From the NCBI RefSeq assembly GCF_900116875.1, contig NZ_FPCC01000009.1, forward strand, positions 80,981-144,980: a stretch of DNA of 64,000 nt. Direction: 5' to 3'. The translations under genes and the position numbers were made by a program. The stretch is from Butyrivibrio sp. INlla21 (lineage in GTDB: Bacteria; Bacillota; Clostridia; Lachnospirales; Lachnospiraceae). The stretch's first letter is position 1, and each line of letters begins with the position of its first letter. Below the pieces are notes generated by a model. That model saw only the letters and a program-made list of their open reading frames with translations, was not told where the DNA came from and searched no databases. Below, in pieces: positions 27,160 to 35,609 of this stretch.

Positions 27160-29061
27160 TTATTTGAATAAAAGACTCAGCTCATGCGCATCGTCCATCT
27201 CTATCAAAATCCTGTATACGCTGTGCTTCCATGCTATCAAAAGGCGCTCATCGTCAATAGGACATTCCTCTATTGTTTTAACTTTGCCGCCTGTGATCTC
27301 TATAACTCCAAAGCCATCGCCCACCGAGATCTTGACACCGTCATGCGAAACAGGCATCTCATAAGTCATTATGCCTATCACCGCCTTGCAGTCCCCATCG
27401 TACTTGTCGTTAACAGTGATACCTTCGCCCTTATTAAGCGTCACAGTCCTGTGATATCTTCTTATCCTCGCGTCCCCATAAGCACCTGCGATATCCATAG
27501 AAAGACTGCATGTCTCATTGCTTGCGCCTGCAATATCCACGGAAGAGCTCTCGCCCCCGCCTAGGTTGCACACTACATCACTCGCTGCGAATTCAGCTCC
27601 CGGCTTTTGCATTATTCCCGCTTCAACATTTTTCGATATCTCGGCGCCGCCGTCTTCAATAAATGTAGGAAGATTGTGATACGCGGACTGCATTGTCCAT
27701 ATCTCGTAACGCCTGTCAGAAAAAGTCTTCTCTGTATAAGTTCCGACTCCGAGATCAATTACAAAAGGCTTTCCGTTTTTGTATATCGTAAACGATCCGA
27801 CATCGTTGTGATTGTGGCTATCTGCGTTGTTTCCCGCTTTGGCGGCAAGCGTATATACATCGTCTCTTGCGACCATCAGACCCGTACTCTCAAACCAAGA
27901 ATCCTCGCAGCGCACATCAATACTCGGATAATCCATCATTTCTTTATAAGCAAAAGCCTGCATAACATGATAAAAGAGATTTATCTCATCCGGGATCATC
28001 CTCGCATACATGCTCTCAGCTTTAAAATCCTCCGCCGCAAAACTTGTCATCGCCTCATCGAAAACTCTTTTACCAAAAAGGAATTCTCTAGCTCCCCGCC
28101 TTCCCGGATGGGCGCTGCAATCGGCGAAGTTAATATAAGTATCCCCGGCAACATGCATCTTCATGATATAGTTTGCCATGTTTTTTATAAGCTTTTCTTT
28201 ATAAACTTCCGAAAAAGACTCATCCGTAGCACCCAAGATAAGTTCAAGACAACCAAAAAGAGTAAGCGCAGCATGTGAATAATACTGAGCGCCCTCACTG
28301 CAGCATCCGTCATCTCCGTATTCATCAAGGAAATAATCGCATGAGGCGGCTGCTTTTTCTATAAATTCTCTTTTCGTATCCTCATCAAAACATCCGTCAT
28401 CTCTTGTAAGAGCACAGATAAGAACATTCTGGGTACACCACGGTGTCCAGTTACACATAGGCTCTTTTCCGTTTCCCATCCACCAGAAATGCTCATTAAG
28501 ATAGGGCTTAAATATCCTCTCTTCAAGCCTGTAATTAACGTATTCGGATATATTCGGACTTATCTTTTCGAAAACAGGTCTGAGAAGATATTCGCAAAAT
28601 GCAACTTCTGCCCCCGACTCAGCGTCAAACAGATCAATAACGGGTCTGACGACATTCGGCATAACGTCATTACGCCCGTCTCTGACATGACTGTTATGCG
28701 GAGGAAGACACCATGAACTTTCTTCAAGAATAAGATACAGTCCGTCAAGGACAGCTCCTACAAAACGTCCTTCATTCTCTACGCACTCCGCCATAACAAG
28801 GCTATTTAGTTTTCTTCTTCTGGGGAAATACTTGTCTTCAAATCTCACGCGATTGCCTGATCTTGAAAACTCCGAAAAATCAGATACCAAAAGTTCGCTC
28901 CAAGGCTCTAAAAGAGCCTCTTCGCCTCTTCTTACGATCTCTCTTTTCAGTTCAAGCGGAAGAGCATTCCACTCATCTCTCTTAGAAATATCGGGATATC
29001 CGGCAAACACCTTACAGCCGGACGTTTTAGACAAATAATCTCTGACTATACTCCTAGCCAT
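27160..29061 (-). CDS. Heparinase II/III family polysaccharide lyase
   Basis: A 633-residue protein with an N-terminal alpha/alpha toroid and a C-terminal beta-sandwich domain. The family core is plain near residues 400-450: SHNHNDVGSFTIY, FVIDLGVGTYT and SAYHNLPTFIEDG, with histidines and tyrosine in the expected lyase positions. These enzymes cleave uronate-containing polymers by beta-elimination, giving the unsaturated ends that GH88 removes. No signal peptide, so the substrate is probably an imported oligosaccharide. The ATG at 29061 is chosen for its GAGGTG site; the gene begins 8 bp after the F5/8-type gene stops. The polymer cannot be named from sequence. Confidence 0.9.
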   Translation of the reverse strand: MARSIVRDYLSKTSGCKVFAGYPDISKRDEWNALPLELKREIVRRGEEALLEPWSELLVSDFSEFSRSGNRVRFEDKYFPRRRKLNSLVMAECVENEGRFVGAVLDGLYLILEESSWCLPPHNSHVRDGRNDVMPNVVRPVIDLFDAESGAEVAFCEYLLRPVFEKISPNISEYVNYRLEERIFKPYLNEHFWWMGNGKEPMCNWTPWCTQNVLICALTRDDGCFDEDTKREFIEKAAASCDYFLDEYGDDGCCSEGAQYYSHAALTLFGCLELILGATDESFSEVYKEKLIKNMANYIMKMHVAGDTYINFADCSAHPGRRGAREFLFGKRVFDEAMTSFAAEDFKAESMYARMIPDEINLFYHVMQAFAYKEMMDYPSIDVRCEDSWFESTGLMVARDDVYTLAAKAGNNADSHNHNDVGSFTIYKNGKPFVIDLGVGTYTEKTFSDRRYEIWTMQSAYHNLPTFIEDGGAEISKNVEAGIMQKPGAEFAASDVVCNLGGGESSSVDIAGASNETCSLSMDIAGAYGDARIRRYHRTVTLNKGEGITVNDKYDGDCKAVIGIMTYEMPVSHDGVKISVGDGFGVIEITGGKVKTIEECPIDDERLLIAWKHSVYRILIEMDDAHELSLLFK

Positions 29062-29069
29062 AACACACC

Positions 29070-29858
29070 TCAAGCTTCGTTTCCGTACACCTCTATCTGA
29101 ACAAGTGCGGGAAAAGGACTCGGATCGTCCGCTTTAACAAGTTTTCCAAGCTTTATCCATCTGATATTCTTCCTAGCTATATCAAATTCGTGCGGCTCTT
29201 GAACCTTCTTTCCCATCGTGACCGTCTCACTGCTTCCGTCCGAAAATTCAAAGGTCGCCTTGGTCCACCAGTTGTCATGCGGGAAATCGGCTCTTGTGTA
29301 AAGAACTATCTTATCAAAAGAAACTTCTCTTCCGAAATCCAACTTAAATTCCGCATCGTCCTGTCTGTTGATCCCCCAGGATTCATAAGGCCACTCGCCG
29401 TGTGAAAGAGTTGCGATACAACCGTCTATCGCATTTCTTGCCGCGAAAACAGCCTCTCCCCTTGTCTCGACATTGGCACTTGCGTGCGGATATACACCTG
29501 CAAATTCATGCTGATCAAACGGATTAAGTGCAAGATTTTTATAGCTTGCGATCTCATAGTCCCTTGCTTTTCTGATGGTCACAATATGTCTGTTACCGCA
29601 AAAAGCAAGCGGGTTATAGCTGGTTTTTTTCTCATAAAAAGGAACAGGAAACAAAACTGTGTCCTGCTCAATCAAACAAAATGCCTCATCGACTGCGGCA
29701 TCTACTTTAACAACATAAAAACTACCGGGCTCGATACCTGAAAATTCAATAATATCGCCCTTTCTGTACTCCCCGTCCCAAGCAAGAACGACAGCTTTTT
29801 CCCCTTCTGCCTCTGCTTTTGGAACATGATCCCAATCATTATAAACAGATACCTTCAT
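29070..29858 (-). CDS. F5/8-type (discoidin-like) carbohydrate-binding protein
   Basis: A 262-residue protein. The C-terminal half (about residues 125-262) resembles an F5/8 type C beta-sandwich: ARNAIDG, SWGINRQDDAEFKLDFGREVSFDKIVLYTR, and a closing IRWIKLGKL...VQIEVYG. The N-terminal half is beta-rich and unrecognised. No signal peptide is present, so it would act inside the cell, perhaps as an accessory or a sugar-binding partner of the lyase. It starts 8 bp after the TPR lipoprotein gene and ends 8 bp before the lyase gene, so it joins both groups in one transcript. Confidence 0.7.
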   Translation of the reverse strand: MKVSVYNDWDHVPKAEAEGEKAVVLAWDGEYRKGDIIEFSGIEPGSFYVVKVDAAVDEAFCLIEQDTVLFPVPFYEKKTSYNPLAFCGNRHIVTIRKARDYEIASYKNLALNPFDQHEFAGVYPHASANVETRGEAVFAARNAIDGCIATLSHGEWPYESWGINRQDDAEFKLDFGREVSFDKIVLYTRADFPHDNWWTKATFEFSDGSSETVTMGKKVQEPHEFDIARKNIRWIKLGKLVKADDPSPFPALVQIEVYGNEA

Positions 29859-29866
29859 ATTCTTTT

Positions 29867-30916
29867 TTACCTCGTAGAAAGAAAGACATTCTCTCTGACC
29901 GCGTCGCTGTCCTCGGGATAAGTCTTGAGATACTCGGCCATCATCGACGACGCAACCTGAAATTCACCCATATACTCATAGGCTGTGATCTCATTAAGCA
30001 TAAGCGCCTGATTCATAGGCTTATCACCTATATCAAGACCTTCTTTGAAAGATGAGATCGCACCTTCGTAATCACCCTGTCTTATCTGACACATACCAAG
30101 CTGATTATAAACTTTGGCACTGGATGGATTCTCGCTCAGATATGTCTTATATACGCTCACGGCGTAATTGTAATCACCCTGTTTTTCCCCTGTTGCACCA
30201 AGAAGGAGTACCACAGGCTCTTTTTCCTGATCCCTCTCACTTCTTGCCGCTTCCAAAAAGCTCTGTGCTTCCGCATTGTTGCCGAGATAAAAGGACACCT
30301 GTCCCTTCTCGTAGTTACTCATGTAATTGCTTCCGCCATCAAATGCCTTCTGCAAAATAGACTTACCCTCGTCCTCATAGCCGTACTCGGCGAGAGCCTT
30401 ATATATCCTTATTGTCAGGGAATAATCCTTGGGGTCTATTTTGATAGCTTTTGTAAAATCAACGGATGCGCTGTCATGATCGCCGGCAGCAAGTTCACAA
30501 ACGCCCCTTAAGAAATGGGCATCTTTATCTTTTTCACGCAGAGCCAAAATGGCATCATAGATTTCCTTGGATTTGTTGTACTCACCAAGCTTCATATATG
30601 CTTCCGCAAGGTAATAGTTGGTGTCAAAATCCATGTCATCAACTATTCCTTCATCCGCAGCAAGAGAAGCAAGCAGCTGTTCAGCCGCCTGCTCGTATTC
30701 ATAACTATGAAGATAAGCTATGCCCAGGCCTCTTCTCGCCAGGCATTCGTCTTCTCCGCCCTCAAGTGCAGCCTGAAAGCTCTCGATCGCATCCGCATAC
30801 TCACAGTTCTCGATATGAGTAAAACCTGAGTTTACGTTGCGTCCGTTCGTGATAGAGCCGCAGCCTGTGAACAAGACGGAAAGAGCCAAAGCTCCCGCAA
30901 CAAATCTATACTTCAT
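29867..30916 (-). CDS. TPR-repeat lipoprotein
   Basis: A 349-residue lipoprotein with lipobox FTGC at residues 16-19 and then at least seven tetratricopeptide repeats (for example AEAYMKLGEYNKSKEIYDAI, VYNQLGMCQIRQGDYEGAI). TPR proteins are protein-protein scaffolds; this one sits on the outer face of the membrane. The partner is unknown. It lies 12 bp after ridA and 8 bp before the F5/8-type gene, with a GAGG ribosome binding site. Confidence 0.88.
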   Translation of the reverse strand: MKYRFVAGALALSVLFTGCGSITNGRNVNSGFTHIENCEYADAIESFQAALEGGEDECLARRGLGIAYLHSYEYEQAAEQLLASLAADEGIVDDMDFDTNYYLAEAYMKLGEYNKSKEIYDAILALREKDKDAHFLRGVCELAAGDHDSASVDFTKAIKIDPKDYSLTIRIYKALAEYGYEDEGKSILQKAFDGGSNYMSNYEKGQVSFYLGNNAEAQSFLEAARSERDQEKEPVVLLLGATGEKQGDYNYAVSVYKTYLSENPSSAKVYNQLGMCQIRQGDYEGAISSFKEGLDIGDKPMNQALMLNEITAYEYMGEFQVASSMMAEYLKTYPEDSDAVRENVFLSTR

Positions 30917-30928
30917 CTAAGCCTCTAC

Positions 30929-31306
30929 TTAATTACCAAGATATGCAATGATCTCAACTTCACAAAGAACGTCCTTGGGAAGCTTCTTAACAGCTACGCA
31001 GCTTCTTGCGGGCTTACTTGTGAAATACTTCTCATAAACGCCGTTGAAAGCAGCAAAATCGCCCATCTCGGCAAGGAAACATGTAGTCTTTACAACATGC
31101 TCAAAGTCTGTTCCCGCAGCCTTTAATATCTCACCGATATTTTGGCATACTCTGTTTGTCTGATCCTCGATCGTTGTTGTATCTATCTCTCCTGTAGCGG
31201 GATTGATCGGAATCTGTCCCGAAGCATAAAGAAAATCTCCCGCCTTGATAGCCTGTGAATAAGGTCCGATCGCTGCCGGTGCCTTGTCTGTACTTACGTA
31301 CTGCAT
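30929..31306 (-). CDS. ridA: RidA family reactive intermediate deaminase
   Basis: A 125-residue enzyme that hydrolyses reactive 2-aminoacrylate and related enamines to ketoacids and ammonia, protecting PLP enzymes. Visible: the N-terminal APAAIGPYSQAIKAGDFLYASGQ block, the arginine of PARSCVAVKKLPKD, and the final CEVEIIAYL with the family glutamate. Normal length. Ribosome binding site AAGGAGGG. It sits 61 bp after the 79-residue unknown gene. Confidence 0.96.
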   Translation of the reverse strand: MQYVSTDKAPAAIGPYSQAIKAGDFLYASGQIPINPATGEIDTTTIEDQTNRVCQNIGEILKAAGTDFEHVVKTTCFLAEMGDFAAFNGVYEKYFTSKPARSCVAVKKLPKDVLCEVEIIAYLGN

Positions 31307-31367
31307 AATATATACCCTCCTTAAAACGACTCCCTATGAATACGGGAAAGCTCCCGCCGGGTAGCCT

Positions 31368-31607
31368 TTAATTATCCTGACCGAAAACCGCAGTCACATA
31401 GAAGCCTCTGGCATTCTCTTCGACCTTGGTCACAACGCCCTCCCTCTCAAGCATGCGCTCACGAAAAGGGAAATTACCGGACATTGCAAGTGACGGATCT
31501 ATCGTATAGTAATAGTTACTTGGAAGCACCCCCTCCGTAACCGTTACATGATCGCCCTCTTTAAGCAGTCCCGGGCGCTCCATCTTAAAACTCATCTCTC
31601 TAGCCAT
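31368..31607 (-). CDS. Small unknown protein, 79 residues
   Basis: A short soluble protein beginning MAREMSFKMERPGLLKEGDH and rich in beta-type residues; the pattern (GDHVTVTEGVL, REGVVTKVEENARGFYVTAVF) suggests a small SH3/OB-like barrel, an inference. The ATG at 31607 has CGGGAGTGA upstream; it lies 14 bp after the SGNH hydrolase stop. I do not recognise a family. Confidence 0.65.
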   Translation of the reverse strand: MAREMSFKMERPGLLKEGDHVTVTEGVLPSNYYYTIDPSLAMSGNFPFRERMLEREGVVTKVEENARGFYVTAVFGQDN

Positions 31608-31621
31608 TTTATCACTCCCGC

Positions 31622-32650
31622 TCAGTCTTTTACAATCGCATGTTGCAAAAGATATTGATGCCATCTCTCATATGCCGAAGCCTTAAGATGCACATCGTCA
31701 AAAGAAAGTTCTTTTATAAGATTTCCGTCCTCGTCATCAACCGACTCGTTCATATCAATGTAAAAGATATCTTGATTGTTCGCAAGCTGAGAAAGCGCTT
31801 CGTTTCTCGCGTTGATGTTGGGGTTGTTGAATATCTTATCATTATCACTCTTGTCGCCCGTAACATGCATGATTCCCTGGATGTATATGATGGCATCGGG
31901 CTGAAGCTCTCTTATCCTGGCGATAACTTCGGCGTATTTATTTACAAATCTCTCAAGGTCACCCGTGCCCATCTCATTAAGTCCGAGCATGATATAGATC
32001 TTTCCGAATTGATTTTCGGAGAGCGCTTCATCAACGGTAATCTTACCCTTTCTTCCTTCCATCTTTAAGAAAGGCTTTTCAAGCACGGTATAGATAGTCA
32101 GCGATACCTTGGAATAAAATGTGGCTCTGGTATCAAGAGCATCTACATACTCGGAAAGACCGACTGTCCTGGAATCTCCGATAAAAAGCGCATCATCAAA
32201 GTAATCGTCCGTGACCTCACAAAATTCGTAGGTTTCTTCTTCCGAATTTCCCGATATATCATTACCAGAAATATCGGAATTATCCGAGACATCGTTTCCG
32301 GACACATCCGTATTTTCAGGTTCTTTTGTAACTTCAGGTTCAGGTTTTATCTCAGTTTCTTGTTCTTTGGCGGTTATTGTCTCATCAACAGGCTTCTCTG
32401 TGCCATCCGCCGTCTGTCTTCCCGCAAGGAACTTCTCATCGATTGCCCTTATATCGGCAATACCGTCCCACGGAAACACTCCGTCCGCCATGCCTTTCAT
32501 CATAACGGAAAAAAGAGGCATCTTCGCGGAATCATAGCCTTCCGCGTAATCCCCGTACAGTTCGTCCTTTAGAGCGAACGTCAAACACGATAAAATTACT
32601 GAAACCACCGCTGTTGCAAAGAGCAGCGGGCAATTCTTAAGCAGTTTCAT
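31622..32650 (-). CDS. SGNH/GDSL hydrolase, membrane-anchored
   Basis: A 342-residue protein with an N-terminal membrane anchor (residues 7-27), a Ser/Asp/Glu/Asn-rich repeat linker (about 95-140, repeats of DISGND/DVSGND), and a C-terminal SGNH domain. Block I FIGDSRTVGL holds the catalytic serine; the C-terminal DDVHLKAS holds the Asp-x-x-His pair; GLNEMGTG is block III. It is 15 bp after an MBOAT acyltransferase, the pairing known for surface polymer O-acetylation (as in AlgI/AlgJ-X or PatA/B), so it likely transfers or removes an acyl group outside the cell. Confidence 0.88.
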   Translation of the reverse strand: MKLLKNCPLLFATAVVSVILSCLTFALKDELYGDYAEGYDSAKMPLFSVMMKGMADGVFPWDGIADIRAIDEKFLAGRQTADGTEKPVDETITAKEQETEIKPEPEVTKEPENTDVSGNDVSDNSDISGNDISGNSEEETYEFCEVTDDYFDDALFIGDSRTVGLSEYVDALDTRATFYSKVSLTIYTVLEKPFLKMEGRKGKITVDEALSENQFGKIYIMLGLNEMGTGDLERFVNKYAEVIARIRELQPDAIIYIQGIMHVTGDKSDNDKIFNNPNINARNEALSQLANNQDIFYIDMNESVDDEDGNLIKELSFDDVHLKASAYERWHQYLLQHAIVKD

Positions 32651-32664
32651 TTTTTACTCTTTCC

Positions 32665-34038
32665 TCAAAACTTAAAATACATAAAAGGATTACCTGCCGA
32701 ATTGGACAAGCTGAATACGCATATCCAGAAGATCACGAACAATATAGCCATGATCACAGGTTTTTTCCTATATTTCTCAAACAATCCGTAAATACCCGGA
32801 ATCAAAAGAATAAGTCCAAGACCAAGGAATACTCCGTACGTTCCGAGTTTTTTGATATAATCGCCGGCGTTGACGGCAATTCCCTCTCCGAAGAACGGGA
32901 ACAATCTGCAAAAATACTCTCTGAGCATGTTCAAGCCGGGAATTGCAAACACCACCCAGGTGAGCGGAATAAGCACGAACACGTGAAGTCTTCCGACAAT
33001 TACTCCAAGCCATTTGGGTAAAAGCTTAAACACAATAAATCTCTCACTTACTATAATAACAAAAAGAATGAGTCCCCAGAGAATATAATTTAAAGTTATT
33101 CCATGCCAGAATCCTGTGATAAGCCAAACGATCAAAAGATTTAATATGATCCTCGGAGCCTTAACCCTGCTGCCTCCGAGCGGAATATAGATATAATCTC
33201 TAAACCAAGAACCCAAAGTCGCATGCCATCTTCTGTAAAAATCCGACACGCCCTTAGCGCTGTATGGCTGATCGAAGTTAACAACAAACGGAAATCCCAG
33301 CATCACGCCTACACCTGCAGCCATAAGGGAATATCCCCAGAAATCATAGTAGAGCTGCATCGAATAAGTTGCGGCGCCGATCCATGCCAAAGGAGTTGAT
33401 AAACTCTCATATCCGATCGTTCCGATATCGTTCCAGAGCATTGAAAGGTGATCCGCGATCATAACCTTCATAAAAAGACCAATCACAAAAAACCTAAGAC
33501 CGTCCTCTATATTACTAAGGATCGTCTTAAGTTCTGCCTTGTACGCATCTTTACCGATGTGATCGTTTTCGACATAATCGGAAAAGCGCATTATGGGGCC
33601 GGAAACAATCTGCGGGAACATGCAAAAATACGCTGCAACGTCCGCAAACGGCGGCTCTTCTGTTATCTTGTCCATATAGGTATCTGCCTGGAAGGAGATC
33701 ATCTTGAATACAAAAAAGCTGACTCCGAGCGGCATCAGACTGTTGTCAATTACCTGTCCGAGTATCTTGAATTCCACGAGCATAAGTGCATCGATGCACA
33801 CTATAAATACGAGAAGAAGCTTCTTTTTATTTCCTCCGCGTATAGCACGTGAAAAGAGATAGTTGACAACAACAGCTCCCAGAAGCACCGGAAGCATCCT
33901 TATGTCTCCCACTCCATAAAAAACCAAACTGCCCAAGAGCAATGTCCATGTTCTGTATGTAATGGGAGTAAGATAATATGCAATAACAAATACAGGTAAG
34001 AACCTGAAAATAAAAGTTAAATCCGAAAAGTTTATCAT
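32665..34038 (-). CDS. MBOAT family membrane O-acyltransferase
   Basis: A 457-residue polytopic enzyme of the AlgI/DltB/PatA type that moves acyl groups across the membrane onto an extracellular acceptor. Visible: FPQIVSGPIMRFSDY, the RRWHATLGSWFRDYIYIPLGG block, and LITGFWHGITLNYILWG with the catalytic histidine. Length is standard. It forms a unit with the SGNH hydrolase (15 bp downstream) and follows the TPR protein by 20 bp. The acceptor polymer is unknown; it is not a dlt operon, since dltA, dltC and dltD are absent. Confidence 0.93.
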   Translation of the reverse strand: MINFSDLTFIFRFLPVFVIAYYLTPITYRTWTLLLGSLVFYGVGDIRMLPVLLGAVVVNYLFSRAIRGGNKKKLLLVFIVCIDALMLVEFKILGQVIDNSLMPLGVSFFVFKMISFQADTYMDKITEEPPFADVAAYFCMFPQIVSGPIMRFSDYVENDHIGKDAYKAELKTILSNIEDGLRFFVIGLFMKVMIADHLSMLWNDIGTIGYESLSTPLAWIGAATYSMQLYYDFWGYSLMAAGVGVMLGFPFVVNFDQPYSAKGVSDFYRRWHATLGSWFRDYIYIPLGGSRVKAPRIILNLLIVWLITGFWHGITLNYILWGLILFVIIVSERFIVFKLLPKWLGVIVGRLHVFVLIPLTWVVFAIPGLNMLREYFCRLFPFFGEGIAVNAGDYIKKLGTYGVFLGLGLILLIPGIYGLFEKYRKKPVIMAILFVIFWICVFSLSNSAGNPFMYFKF

Positions 34039-34058
34039 TTCCCCATTTTTTCCTATTA

Positions 34059-35417
34059 TTAGTTGCCGGAATTATTGATCTCAGCCAATTTCGTCTCAGC
34101 CGCAGATGCAGTCTTTGTGTTAGGAAACTCCGTTATAACTGCGTCGTATTTCTCCTTAGCTTTATCATATTCCTTGTTTTCGTAGTACGAGTTGGCCAGA
34201 TAATAAAGCGTATTGACATTGGTATTGTCATACTGATATGCCTTGGAAAGATTGGCAATGGCCTCATCATATTTTTTTGCCTTATAAGCGTCATATCCTG
34301 TGTTGTAATAAGATGTCGCAAGCTGTGGTCCAACCTTTGACATAAGTGTATCGTAAAGCGCCATAAACTCAGGAGAAGTGCTGTCCCCGATAACTTCAAG
34401 GTCAACGTTCCCGAGCGCTTCCGCTATACCTTCAATATCAGATGAATCCTTTTCATAGCAATCGACAGCCTTCATAAGTGAATTCATGGAAGCTGAAGTT
34501 GAATCAACACCTTCATAGCTGTCTACCTGGCTCTGGAGCTCATTCATCTTCTTGTCCATGGAAGCTATCTTCTGCTCAAGCTCAACTATACGAGCTGATT
34601 TGGAATCCGATTCCTCGCTGATCTTCGCGATTTTCTCCTTGTTACCTGCAGTAATGCTCTCTATTCTCTGAGGCAGGATAAGGAAGCATGATGCCGCGAT
34701 TCCAAGTACTATTCCAAGTACTATTCCCCAGATGGAACCTGTTCTTGTGAGAGCAGACTTCTTAAGCGGCTGAATGATCATCTCATTTCCGCTGTTATAT
34801 CTGATAATATCGTCATTTCCCGTTGCCGCGATATCCGAAACAAGCTTGCCGCTCTCTCCGGGAAGAAGCATGCTGTCCGCTTCCTTGAGATAACGTCTTG
34901 CAAGAGTATTGCCGGTATCAAGCTTAAGGACCTTCTTGGCCTCAACCTTGGCTCTGTCCCAGTTTCCGGCCTGTAAATACAAAAGCGCCAAAAGAAGATG
35001 TGCCTTAATAAAGCCGGAATTAAACGAAAGAACCTTCTTAAGCTGAATAACGGCCAAATCAAGACTATCCTGCCGGCAGTAGTTAAGTGCTATATTAAAT
35101 TTCTTGATCGTCTGATTAATATCCTCAAGCTTGGACGGACTGTTTCTGACCATGTCCATGTACTCATCGGCGATGTTGTCATCAGGCTTAAGGTTCTTAC
35201 TGATAACCCATTCCGAGAGTGCCGCAACAACCTCTCCGGTCTCATAGTAAATGAGTCCCAAAAGATTACGTGCGTTTATATTGTTTTTATCAAGCTTAAG
35301 GCTCTGATGAAGTGACTCCATAGCTCCCGTCAGATCTCTGACTGTGGCCTTTTCGAGTCCCTCATTATAAAAGACATTGGATAAGCTTACAAGCTTCTTA
35401 TATATGCTGGTAGCCAT
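34059..35417 (-). CDS. TPR protein with central membrane helix and coiled coil
   Basis: A 452-residue protein in clear blocks: N-terminal TPR repeats (about residues 10-185), one membrane helix (about 227-248), a coiled coil of roughly 45 residues (KIARIVELEQKIASMDKKMNELQSQ region, 255-305), then C-terminal TPR repeats (about 365-450). It would place TPR domains on both sides of the membrane. The ATG shares one base with the stop of the 54-residue gene (TAATG). Being just before the MBOAT/SGNH pair suggests an assembly role for surface modification, an inference. Confidence 0.85.
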   Translation of the reverse strand: MATSIYKKLVSLSNVFYNEGLEKATVRDLTGAMESLHQSLKLDKNNINARNLLGLIYYETGEVVAALSEWVISKNLKPDDNIADEYMDMVRNSPSKLEDINQTIKKFNIALNYCRQDSLDLAVIQLKKVLSFNSGFIKAHLLLALLYLQAGNWDRAKVEAKKVLKLDTGNTLARRYLKEADSMLLPGESGKLVSDIAATGNDDIIRYNSGNEMIIQPLKKSALTRTGSIWGIVLGIVLGIAASCFLILPQRIESITAGNKEKIAKISEESDSKSARIVELEQKIASMDKKMNELQSQVDSYEGVDSTSASMNSLMKAVDCYEKDSSDIEGIAEALGNVDLEVIGDSTSPEFMALYDTLMSKVGPQLATSYYNTGYDAYKAKKYDEAIANLSKAYQYDNTNVNTLYYLANSYYENKEYDKAKEKYDAVITEFPNTKTASAAETKLAEINNSGN

Positions 35418-35581
35418 TATCTGCTCCTCTTACTGTTGTCTGCTTCAGATTTAGCATCCTTAAGAAGCCCTACAATAACATCCGACATATCATCAAGGTC
35501 TCTGTTGTAGATGATATCTTCCGCATCTTCAATCTCGAGACTTGGTTTAAACTTTTTAAGTTCCTCTTCAAAATTAAGCAT
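35417..35581 (-). CDS. Small acidic protein, 54 residues
   Basis: A short, acidic, unrecognised protein (starts MLNFEEELKKFKPSLEI, ends in a basic NSKRSR tail). The ATG at 35581 has AAGGGG upstream. Its stop codon overlaps the start of the TPR protein, so it is probably translated in step with it. It lies 28 bp after folC. Confidence 0.7.
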   Translation of the reverse strand: MLNFEEELKKFKPSLEIEDAEDIIYNRDLDDMSDVIVGLLKDAKSEADNSKRSR

Positions 35582-35609
35582 TCTAACATCCCCTTGTAGA
35601 AAACTAAAG

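Noticed and set aside
27607..28278. A 223-codon plus-strand open frame opposite the heparinase-like gene
   Set aside because: Antisense to a clear lyase gene, no ribosome binding site, and low-complexity basic composition.
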